DNA of 64,000 bases, from the NCBI GenBank assembly GCA_039105265.1, contig JAPFFF010000010.1, positions 1,426,001 through 1,490,000 of the forward strand. Direction: 5' to 3'. The notes below the pieces were generated by a model, which ran no database searches, had not been told where the DNA came from, and saw only the letters and a list, made by a program, of their open reading frames with translations. Shown in pieces: positions 51,979 to 59,706 of this stretch (position 1 is the first letter of the stretch; every line of letters begins with the position of its first letter). Position numbers and translations under genes: made by a program. This DNA comes from Tritrichomonas musculus (Eukaryota > Parabasalia > Tritrichomonadida > Tritrichomonadidae).

Positions 51979-53084
51979 TCCAAGTATTCTTAGATGATGA
52001 AGAAAACATCGAAAAAAATTTAAATAATCTCAACACAAAATTTGAAGATATGAAAATTAGAAATAATAAACACGATCTCCGTCTTCTTTTACATTTTATT
52101 TCTAGTCTATGCGATAATTATTACCGTAGCCCCACTTTTTTCATCAAAATCGAGCGAATTCTTCAAATTTTCAAGGATGAAATCAAAAAGTTTTATTTAA
52201 ATTCCGAAATATTCAATATTTTTAAACAGAACAAGCGAATCCTTCTATTTCTCATTAATGAACAACTATTGACCGTCGACGAATACGTTTTCAAAAAAAT
52301 CATTACATCTGAATATAAAGAAAAAAAATACCCACAATATTTTGCACCAGAAATGAAACGTATTGAGAATGAAAAATGGTTTCCTAAAGATGAGTTGGCT
52401 GAAGATCTGGAAAAAGGGCAACCTGATAATTTTAATGAATTGCGAAATAAAGGTGAAAATGAAAGATTTATTTGCAAATTGATTCGAGATGATTTGGTCG
52501 AAGATTTCATTACACATGTTAATAAAAATAGTATTTCGGTTAATGCTGAAATCAATCCATCAATCTATGAAACAAATTCATTTCTACTTGAAAGACAGAA
52601 TTCATCAGAGCAAGGCATCACTTTAATCGAATACGCTGCGTTCTTCGGATCAATTCAAATTTTTACTTTTTTAAAAAATGAAAACGCAAGATTAACACCA
52701 ACGTTGTGGCTTTATGTGATTCACAGTAATAATGCAGAATTAATTCATCTTCTTGAAGAACTTCATATTGAAAAATCAACAACAGCTGAAGAAAAAGAAA
52801 AATTATACATAGAATACTTCAAAGAATCAATAAAATGCCACTATAATTCCATCGCTAATTATTTTATCAATAATTATCTACAAAGCAAAGATGCGAATTC
52901 AGAAGAAACGTTTATTCAAAGCTTGGAATATTATAATTTTTCATTTTTGCAAAATGAACGCATAAATAAATCATCATTTTGCCACTTATGCCATTTCGAT
53001 TATTATACAATTGCAAAAGATTTTTCAACAATGAGGGATATTAATGTCAACAGTATTGTAATTCAAAATCAAATCATTCAATAG
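51979..53084 (+). pseudogene. Main body of the ankyrin protein
   Basis: This open segment starts within the target duplication (FQVFLDDEENIEKN) and continues for about 365 codons; the first internal ATG is at 52050. Residues up to about 170 are charged and helical (LRLLLHFISSLCDNYYRSP, then FKDEIKKFYLNSEIFNIF); later ones carry degenerate ankyrin units. The last eight codons (VIQNQIIQ) are already read from the 25-bp minisatellite, so the true coding sense ends at about 53060 (DINVNSI). If the transposon blocks expression from 50614, translation might start at 52050, but that is speculation. Confidence 0.7.
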
Positions 53085-53105
53085 AATTCAAAATCAAATC
53101 ATTCA
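53061..53105. repeat. 25-bp minisatellite, first short array
   Basis: About two copies of the unit (AATTCAAAATCAAATCATTC followed by AATAG) lie directly between the coding body and the first ankyrin module. This is the shortest of five arrays of the same unit. Confidence 0.75.
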
Positions 53106-53125
53106 ATAAAATTTTATCATAATAT

Positions 53126-53242
53126 AATCAAACATCACTTTATTTGGCAGTTGAAAAAGAAAATATTGAAATTGTCAAACTTTTACTTTCTAATGATAAA
53201 ATTGATCCTAATATCATTAATATTTTAATTTATTATATTTAA
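53126..53242 (+). pseudogene. Ankyrin module, copy 1
   Basis: The unit reads NQTSLYLAVEKENIEIVKLL, then LSNDKIDPNIINIL, then IYYI and a stop. It is one complete trichomonad-type ankyrin repeat starting at the T-x-L turn. Its frame differs from the upstream body. Confidence 0.7.
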
Positions 53243-53790
53243 TGAAATTCAAAATCAAATTATTCAATTTAATTCAAAATCAGATTATTCAATACAATTC
53301 AAAATCAAATCATTCAATGATATTCAAAATCGAATCATTCAATACAATTCAAAATCAAATCATTCAATGATATTCAAAATCAAATTATTCAATCGAATTC
53401 AAAATCAAATTATTCAATACAATTCAAAATCAAATCATTCAATACAATTCAAAATCAAATCATTCAATACAATTCAAAATCAAATCATTCAATACAATTC
53501 AAAATCAAATCATTCAATACAATTCAAAATCAAATCATTCAATACAATTCAAAATCAAATCATTCAATACAATTCAAAATCGAATCATTCAATACAATTC
53601 AAAATCAAATTATTCAATAGAATTCAAAATCAAATCATTCAATACAATTCAAAATCGAATCATTCAATACAATTCAAAATCAAATTATTCAATAGAATTC
53701 AAAATCAAATTATTCAATACAATTCAAAATCAAATTATTCAATGAAATTCAAAATCAAATCATTCAATAGAATTCAAAATCAAATCATTC
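53243..53790. repeat. 25-bp minisatellite array 2
   Basis: About 22 tandem copies of the 25-bp unit AATTCAAAATCAAATCATTC plus AATAC, with recurring variants (ATTATTC for ATCATTC, TGATATTC or TAGAATTC at the junction). Because 25 is not a multiple of 3 and the unit lacks stops, all frames stay open for long stretches, so the apparent proteins here are artefacts. Confidence 0.9.
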
Positions 53791-53811
53791 AATAAAATTT
53801 TATCATAATAT

Positions 53812-53928
53812 AATCAAACATCACTTTATTTGGCAGTTGAAAAAGAAAATATTGAAATTGTCAAACTTTTACTTTCTAATGATAAAATTGATCCTAATAT
53901 CATTAATATTTTAATTTATTATATTTAA
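53812..53928 (+). pseudogene. Ankyrin module, copy 2
   Basis: Identical, as far as I can read, to copy 1, including the short lead-in AAAATTTTATCATAATATAA and the trailing ATTTATTATATTTAATG. It arose by very recent duplication of module plus array. Confidence 0.75.
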
Positions 53929-54451
53929 TGAAATTCAAAATCAAATTATTCAATTTAATTCAAAATCAAATTATTCAATACAATTCAAAATCAAATCATT
54001 CAATGATATTCAAAATCAAATCATTCAATACAATTCAAAATCAAATTATTCAATACAATTCAAAATCAAATTATTCAATACAATTCAAAATTGAATTATT
54101 CTATGATATTCAAAATCAAATTATTCAATCGAATTCAAAATCAAATCATTCAATACAATTCAAAATCAAATCATTCAATTTCATTCAAAATCAAATTATT
54201 CAATAGAATTCAAAATCAAATCATTCAATACAATTCAAAATCAAATTATTCAATACAATTCAAAATCAAATTATTCAATAGAATTCAAAATCAAATCATT
54301 CAATACAATTCAAAATCGAATCATTCAATACAATTCAAAATCAAATTATTCAATAGAATTCAAAATCAAATTATTCAATAGAATTCAAAATCAAATTATT
54401 CAATGAAATTCAAAATCAAATCATTCAATAGAATTCAAAATCAAATCATTC
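53929..54451. repeat. 25-bp minisatellite array 3
   Basis: About 21 copies. The order of variants largely repeats that of array 4 (for example a TTGAATTATTCTATGATATT variant occurs in both), showing that whole array-plus-module blocks were duplicated. Confidence 0.9.
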
Positions 54452-54472
54452 AATAAAATTTTATCATAATAT

Positions 54473-54589
54473 AATCAAACATCACTTTATTTGGCAGTTG
54501 AAAAAGAAAATATTGAAATTGTCAAACTTTTACTTTCTAATGATAAAATTGATCCTAATATCATTAATATTTTAATTTATTATATTTAA
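54473..54589 (+). pseudogene. Ankyrin module, copy 3
   Basis: Same sequence as copies 1 and 2. The starts of copies 1 to 4 are about 686, 661 and 511 bases apart, the differences coming from array length alone. Confidence 0.75.
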
Positions 54590-54961
54590 TGAAATTCAAA
54601 ATCAAATTATTCAATTTAATTCAAAATCAAATTATTCAATACAATTCAAAATCAAATCATTCAATGATATTCAAAATCAAATCATTCAATACAATTCAAA
54701 ATCAAATTATTCAATACAATTCAAAATTGAATTATTCTATGATATTCAAAATCAAATTATTCAATCGAATTCAAAATCAAATCATTCAATACAATTCAAA
54801 ATCAAATCATTCAATTTCATTCAAAATCAAATTATTCAATAGAATTCAAAATCAAATCATTCAATACAATTCAAAATCAAATTATTCAATACAATTCAAA
54901 ATCAGATTATTCAATACAATTCAAAATCAAATCATTCAATAGAATTCAAAATCAAATCATT
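54590..54961. repeat. 25-bp minisatellite array 4
   Basis: About 15 copies with the same opening variants as array 3 but fewer units, consistent with loss or gain of units after block duplication. Confidence 0.9.
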
Positions 54962-54983
54962 CAATAAAATTTTATCATAATAT

Positions 54984-55100
54984 AATCAAACATCACTTTA
55001 TTTGGCAGTTGAAAAAGAAAATATTGAAATTGTCAAACTTTTACTTTCTAATGATAAAATTGATCCTAATATCATTAATATTTTAATTTATTATATTTAA
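54984..55100 (+). pseudogene. Ankyrin module, copy 4
   Basis: Same sequence as the other three copies; followed by the fifth array. Confidence 0.75.
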
Positions 55101-55490
55101 TGAAATTCAAAATCAAATTATTCAATTTAATTCAAAATCAGATTATTCAATACAATTCAAAATCAAATTATTCAATGGAATTCAAAATCAAATTATTCAA
55201 TTGAATTCAAAATCAAATCATTCAATGATATTCAAAATCAAATCATTCAATGATATTCAAAATCAAATCATTCAATAAAATTCAAAATCAAATTATTCAA
55301 TACAATTCAAAATCAAATCATTCAATAAAATTCAAAATCAAATTATTCAATACAATTCAAAATCAAATCATTCAATACAATTCAAAATCGAATCATTCAA
55401 TACAATTCAAAATCGAATCATTCAATACAATTCAAAATCAAATTATTCAATACAATTCAAAATCAAATCATTCAATACAATTCAAAATTA
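55101..55490. repeat. 25-bp minisatellite array 5
   Basis: About 15-16 copies with a different set of variants (TGGAATTC, TTGAATTC and repeated TGATATTC junctions), followed by unique AT-rich sequence before the fifth ankyrin module. Confidence 0.9.
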
Positions 55491-55524
55491 ATAATTATAA
55501 TCATATTTTCAAACATATTTTTAT

Positions 55525-55632
55525 AATTCACCATTACATAAAGCTGTCATTTTAAAGAACTCAAAAATTGTTCAAATTTTGATTGATTGTAAAAGAGTGA
55601 ACTGTAACATTGAAGATGAAATTATATTTTAA
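55525..55632 (+). pseudogene. Ankyrin module 5 (unique)
   Basis: NSPLHKAVILKNSKIVQILI, then DCKRVNCNIEDEIIF and a stop. It is a normal ankyrin repeat, clearly different in sequence from copies 1-4, yet it starts and ends at the same points of the repeat. Confidence 0.65.
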
Positions 55633-55684
55633 TTTATATCAAATTCCATGTATAATATTTCATGGTAAGATTCTTTATTTTTAT

Positions 55685-55747
55685 GAAGAAAACCAATTGA
55701 ATTAACTGATGATGAAGAAGTAATTTCATTACTTAAACTTAGAATAG
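55685..55747 (+). pseudogene. C-terminal segment of the ankyrin gene
   Basis: KPIELTDDEEVISLLKLRE followed by a stop resembles the half repeat that closes many ankyrin proteins (K/R-P-I-E-L-T-x-D-x-E-V-I). About 50 bases of spacer separate it from module 5. Confidence 0.55.
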
Positions 55748-55925
55748 ATGCTTCATGCACAATTGATCATCAATAAAATTTTAATTCACTGACTTATTTT
55801 TTATTTTTATTTTTAATATTTTATTACATATTTTTAAGGATGATTTCTAAAAAGGTATATAGCAATGTTTGATTGATTGAGAAGTAATTTCATTGCTTAA
55901 ACCTAGAACAGATGCTTCATACACA
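55748..55925. other. Spacer with partial copy of the ankyrin 3' end
   Basis: The sequence near 55880-55925 (GAAGTAATTTCATTGCTTAA, then AGATGCTTCATACACAA) is an imperfect second copy of 55714-55761. The Maverick begins directly after it. Confidence 0.6.
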
Positions 55926-55928
55926 ACT

Positions 55929-57317
55929 TCAACAGCTGCAATCAAACACAAAACTAGTTTCACATAAATTATTCAAAACAATCAAAATAAACTCCATACT
56001 CTCACTGTCAAATGAGAACTCAGATAATGCTGTTGCAATTTTAATAGCACCTGACACAATGCTTAATACATTCTTAGTTATAGTTATATATTTTTGAAGG
56101 TCATTGACATAGTTATTGTATTTAGCTTGTAACCTCATCTGTTCTTGAATAGAATTGATGATTGCTTTCAAGATAGCGTAGTCGTATGACAACACATCAA
56201 GTGTACCACCAACAACGTTAAGATCACGTCGCATTGTCATGATGTTATCAGCCCATATGATTTTGGATGAGAATATGTTATGATCTGTTGTTAATGTAGT
56301 GCAGTTACGTGGATCTGGTGTTACTTCATAGAATTGCTGTGAGATGATTGTATCGAATGGATTGTAGTTTTCATCTGCGTTTTCAGGTAGTTGTTCGAAG
56401 TAATCTTTCTCAATGTATATGTTAATGTTCTTCTTAGTTGATGGTTCGATTATCTTATTTGAGTGTCTAACTCTACGTTCATATCTAAATGATTCAATTA
56501 CAACACTGTCATCCCATGTGTTAATGAATGATGCATCGATTGGTGTAACTGGATGCATGTCCCATCGTAATGGTGTGGTAAAGTCGTCAATAACAATGTC
56601 AGCCATGATATAAAGTAAATTCTTACTCGATACTTTGCTTGTTAACTTGACGGAGAAGTAATGTATATCACATGGAACATCTTTAATATCAATCTGAGAT
56701 GATGATGTTGGTGTAATGTTACTGTTTGAATCATTCAACTCGATTATAGTTCCATCACCATATACCAAACGCCAGTTTTGAATGTACTTGCATAGTGCTG
56801 TTACATAGTTAGTATCTGATGACACTTCTTCAAAGCTGCTTAACCATCTCGCAATACGTTCAGTGTGTTGTACATAAATATATGGTCTTCCTTTTTTACT
56901 TTCATATGTTGATAGCTTAGCATATGAGTTATTCACAACGTTATCACCTGTCCATGAATCACCATCCCATATCAATGACCATGCATGGTTGAAGAGATGA
57001 TCAATGAAGGTGAAGTTAGTATGTAGTGGTATGTTGTAATCTGGATCAATGTTCCATGTCATGACGTAGTACTTTGACGTTTGACTTATGGATGATGGTT
57101 TGTATAGGTAAAGCTGATCTGATTCATTAAGTGTGAAGTATTGTTCTGGTGTTGAGTTTGATATTAATTCATCAACCTCTTTCTTAGTGTATATGCAATT
57201 GATTCGAACATCATCAGTTGAACCATGATGTGTTATCTTAAGCTCACCATTTTTAGGCTTGATTTTATAACCTTTACTTTTAAGTGATAATGCATGCGCA
57301 GCTAATGGAGTGATCAT
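55929..57317 (-). CDS. Maverick ORF, possible virion structural protein
   Basis: 462 residues with no motif I can name. The middle (about 60-330) is rich in beta-strand-like, aromatic and Asp/Thr segments such as YYVMTWNIDPDYNIPLHTNF and SLIWDGDSWTGDNVV. The C-terminal part (about 370-450) is helical and hydrophobic. Size, composition and place next to another likely structural frame suggest a capsid-associated protein, but this is inference. It is divergent from the following plus-strand frame, with only about 15 bases between the two starts, so they share a promoter region. Confidence 0.5.
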   Translation of the reverse strand: MITPLAAHALSLKSKGYKIKPKNGELKITHHGSTDDVRINCIYTKKEVDELISNSTPEQYFTLNESDQLYLYKPSSISQTSKYYVMTWNIDPDYNIPLHTNFTFIDHLFNHAWSLIWDGDSWTGDNVVNNSYAKLSTYESKKGRPYIYVQHTERIARWLSSFEEVSSDTNYVTALCKYIQNWRLVYGDGTIIELNDSNSNITPTSSSQIDIKDVPCDIHYFSVKLTSKVSSKNLLYIMADIVIDDFTTPLRWDMHPVTPIDASFINTWDDSVVIESFRYERRVRHSNKIIEPSTKKNINIYIEKDYFEQLPENADENYNPFDTIISQQFYEVTPDPRNCTTLTTDHNIFSSKIIWADNIMTMRRDLNVVGGTLDVLSYDYAILKAIINSIQEQMRLQAKYNNYVNDLQKYITITKNVLSIVSGAIKIATALSEFSFDSESMEFILIVLNNLCETSFVFDCSC

Positions 57318-57331
57318 TTAATGAGGGTAAA

Positions 57332-58060
57332 ATGCTTTTATCATTGCAAAGTACTAGGCCACAATACAATCGATTGCAAACCAACATACAAATACCATGG
57401 AATTGTGAATATATAAAATATCATGTTGCATCAATTAATACTAAGAATATATTGACGATATCTAAGGATGATGTGATCGTGTTTGAATGGGATGCAGGCA
57501 TACATACTATTCAATGTGATGACACGTATGATGTTGATGTAGATTACATTAACCGCTTGTTAACAAACACTAAGCATGCTTGCTTTAATATCAGGTGGAT
57601 GAACAATGGTCAGATTGAATTCACACCATTGGTGGATGAATTTAAGTTTACACATATATCACATCGACTTGCGTTGGTTACTGGGTTGTATAACATAAAG
57701 CTCAATGAAGAGCTTCCAAAAAATGTACCATTTCTAAGTGAGGTGCCGATAGTTGATTATGCTAATAAGCTATATCTCATATCGAAGCAGGGTCAAGCTA
57801 TACAATCAAACATAGGTGAAGTTGAATATACACCATCAGTTATCGCCAGCATTGATCATGTTATTGGACAGGGCATTCCTATCATGCAAAACTTTGAAAC
57901 GTATGGTAAGCCAATTAAAAAAGTTGTTAACATTGATTCATTCAAACAGATTGAGTTAGAGTTGGTTGACTTTCAATACCAGCCTGTGCTGTTGGAGAGC
58001 CCTATGTTTGTCACCATTAAGGTGAAGCCATGTGATCCACCAAAAATGAAGCTAACATAA
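57332..58060 (+). CDS. Maverick ORF, possible minor capsid protein
   Basis: 242 residues, predicted mostly beta-strand (IQIPWNCEYIKYHVASINTK, DDVIVFEWDAGIHTIQC, HISHRLALVTGLYNI). The size and strand-rich pattern recall penton-type or minor capsid proteins of Polintons, but I see no decisive motif. It is transcribed away from the 462-residue frame. Confidence 0.45.
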   Translation: MLLSLQSTRPQYNRLQTNIQIPWNCEYIKYHVASINTKNILTISKDDVIVFEWDAGIHTIQCDDTYDVDVDYINRLLTNTKHACFNIRWMNNGQIEFTPLVDEFKFTHISHRLALVTGLYNIKLNEELPKNVPFLSEVPIVDYANKLYLISKQGQAIQSNIGEVEYTPSVIASIDHVIGQGIPIMQNFETYGKPIKKVVNIDSFKQIELELVDFQYQPVLLESPMFVTIKVKPCDPPKMKLT

Positions 58061-58077
58061 AATGGCGTGAGTAAAAA

Positions 58078-58329
58078 TTATTTTTCATTACTCATGTTTA
58101 ATTTCATTGCACGTAATTCAGCTAGCTCTTTATTACGACGTTCACGGTATTGCTTTTGTTGTAACCTACGTGCATTGATACGTTCTTCATCAGTGAAGTA
58201 CTTTGGTTTGCGTCCACGTTTTGACTTAGGCTTAGCATTGACATCAACGTTTAAGTTGACATCTTGCTTTGATTTGAGTGATTGAATAACAGCAGTATCG
58301 TTAAACAATTCAGTGTTGATGCTTGACAT
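58078..58329 (-). CDS. Small basic protein with AT-hook-like and bZIP-like stretch
   Basis: 83 residues. KSKRGRKPK is an AT-hook-like DNA-binding motif, and ARRLQQKQYRERRNKELAEL resembles the basic region and start of a leucine-zipper helix. It could be a DNA-binding regulator or a DNA-condensing protein of the element. It ends only a few bases from the end of the convergent 242-residue frame. Confidence 0.5.
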   Translation of the reverse strand: MSSINTELFNDTAVIQSLKSKQDVNLNVDVNAKPKSKRGRKPKYFTDEERINARRLQQKQYRERRNKELAELRAMKLNMSNEK

Positions 58330-58454
58330 TTGCTATGAGATAAAAAATCATATTATGAAATGTGATATGAAAACAAATGAAAAATTTTATGTGCTTATTA
58401 TGTAATGCATTATGTAATGTAATGGGAATGGTTTAAATATCATATTGCAACTAA

Positions 58455-58820
58455 CTATTGTCTGGCCAGACGTGGTACAGTGGTTGAGTCATGAAGCGTG
58501 TCTCCCAGCTTCGGCGGCAGGCATGAGTTCGATTCATAGCAGTACCGATTTTTCGTGTTATTTTATCACACTTGTGATGGAGCCTGTAGCGAATCAACAC
58601 CTAAGGTAAGCCATTGCTTGTGATATGTGTAACACGAAAGCATCTACCGGTAGGTGTATTCTAGTAATGAACGTGTTAAATCACGTTCCCCAACCATAGT
58701 GTGTGTAGTTCCTTTCCTGTGAGGGGTTGATGTACAATCCCGGGTACGTATGTTGATTCCTCATCGAATGCATAACACACTCACGAAGACGGTTGGTTTT
58801 TGCACTTTTGTTTTTGCGTT
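58455..58820. ncRNA. Structured GC-richer segment with tRNA-like Pol III boxes
   Basis: The sequence TGGTACAGTGGTTGAGTC at about 58480 resembles a tRNA D-arm/box A, and GAGTTCGATTCA, about 50 bases on, resembles box B. Several perfect short stems follow: ATCACA/TGTGAT, TTTCGTGTTA/TAACACGAAA, GAACGTG/CACGTTC and CTACCGGTAG. T runs near 58797-58815 could end Pol III transcription. It has no protein-like frame, and base composition unlike its surroundings. It may be a tRNA-derived SINE inserted in the Maverick, or an RNA gene of the element itself. The strand is read as plus because of the box order. A true tRNA is unlikely: the T-arm pairs poorly. Confidence 0.45.
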
Positions 58821-58854
58821 TGCATGACATGTTTAATGGTGTGTTTAGTGTATC

Positions 58855-59160
58855 ACTTGGAGTGATGACTTGAGTGATGACTTGAGTGATGACTTGAGTG
58901 ATGCATTGAAGTGATGCATTGAAGTGATGACTTGAATGATGACTTGAATGATGACTTGAATGATGACTTGAATGATGACTTGAATGATGACTTGAATGAT
59001 GACTTGGAGTGATGACTTGAATGATGACTTGAATGATGACTTGAATGATGACTTGAATGATGACTTGAATGATGACTTGAATGATGACTTGAATGATGAC
59101 TTGAATGATGACTTGAATGATGACTTGAATGATGACTTGAATGATGACTTGAAGTGAACA
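58855..59160. repeat. 12-bp minisatellite within the Maverick
   Basis: About 20-25 tandem copies of GATGACTTGAAT with a few GAGT and GAAGT variants at the left end. The minus strand reads as an endless Ser-Ser-Phe-Lys chain, which I regard as an artefact of the 12-base period rather than as a protein. Confidence 0.9.
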
Positions 59161-59188
59161 CTTGAGTTGGTAACCAAAAATGAATCGT

Positions 59189-59665
59189 TTAAACTACATC
59201 ATTAGTAGCATCTCTCAACGCATCAACTGAGGTTTGTTCATTGAGTTTACTTCTGTATTCATTGATAGCATCATTTGCTTTGGTGTAGATTGATTCATAA
59301 CGTTTCAACTCATGACGTAAGCATAACTTATCGATGTAATACTTGTAATAGGTATGAGTTTCATCATTAGTTGATGTGAATTGTCTTGGTGTTAAGTCAA
59401 TGGTTAACAGCATTGGATCACGATATACTGTTCGATAACGATTCTCACGTACAGTTATGTATGGTACCTTACCAAAGATGTTAATCAACTCATTCATTTC
59501 AATGGTTCTGTTGCCATCAATGACTAGTAATGGTCGAACACTAATGCCAAAATCAATATGGGATATCTTACTATCAAGATAGACAATTAACTTATCATCA
59601 TTAGTTGGTTTGATTGTTTCAACAAAGCTAGTGACAGATATGGTTTGTGATGCGAATAAAAATTT
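59189..59665 (-). CDS. Maverick ORF of unknown function
   Basis: The first ATG gives 102 residues (MNELINIFGKVPYITVRENR...), but the same frame stays open and protein-like upstream to about 59665 (SVTSFVETIKPTNDDKLIVY, LDSKISHIDFGISVRPLLVI), so the usual start is uncertain. It is rich in beta-type segments followed by a helical, charged C-terminal part. It lies just downstream of the polymerase region. No family is recognised. Confidence 0.45.
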   Translation of the reverse strand, partial: KFLFASQTISVTSFVETIKPTNDDKLIVYLDSKISHIDFGISVRPLLVIDGNRTIEMNELINIFGKVPYITVRENRYRTVYRDPMLLTIDLTPRQFTSTNDETHTYYKYYIDKLCLRHELKRYESIYTKANDAINEYRSKLNEQTSVDALRDATNDVV

Positions 59666-59706
59666 ACATTGATGAATTGCAATGTTTTAATTGAATTACT
59701 GTAACG

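Larger units (their letters stand above)
50614..55747 (+). pseudogene. Ankyrin-repeat protein gene, split by a transposon and by minisatellite spacers
   Basis: The ATG at 50614 opens MDITKYLDKMRNIEEYFQV. After a 1308-bp insertion and one copy of the 8-bp target site, the same sense continues VFLDDEENIEKNLNNLNTKF and runs open to 53084. This is a helical N-terminal region of the kind found in large trichomonad ankyrin families, with weak ankyrin-like units (GITLIEYAAFFGSIQIFTFL). Downstream are four identical ankyrin modules, a fifth different one (55525-55632) and a C-terminal piece (KPIELTDDEEVISLLKLRE, then stop at 55745-55747). The frames of these pieces differ, and minisatellite DNA separates them. 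By ordinary rules it is a pseudogene; the modular pattern leaves open an unusual expressed form. Confidence 0.7.

Noticed and set aside
50661-51990. A GT-AG type intron in the ankyrin gene (CAA|GTAAAAG at the left edge)
   Set aside because: The interval has perfect 15-bp terminal inverted repeats and an 8-bp direct duplication, and its right edge does not end in AG. It is a transposon insertion.
53367-55555. Long plus-strand frames reading FKIKSFNTIQNQIIQYNSKS-like protein
   Set aside because: They come from a stop-free 25-bp tandem repeat, which keeps all frames open; there is no real coding signal.
58470-58560. A functional tRNA gene
   Set aside because: The box A- and B-like words are present, but the T-arm pairs poorly and no clear acceptor stem or anticodon arm can be drawn.
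58845-59177. Minus-strand Ser-Ser-Phe-Lys and Ser-Ser-His-His repeat proteins
   Set aside because: Two frames of one 12-bp minisatellite; the period is a multiple of three, so any stop-free frame looks like a repeat protein.
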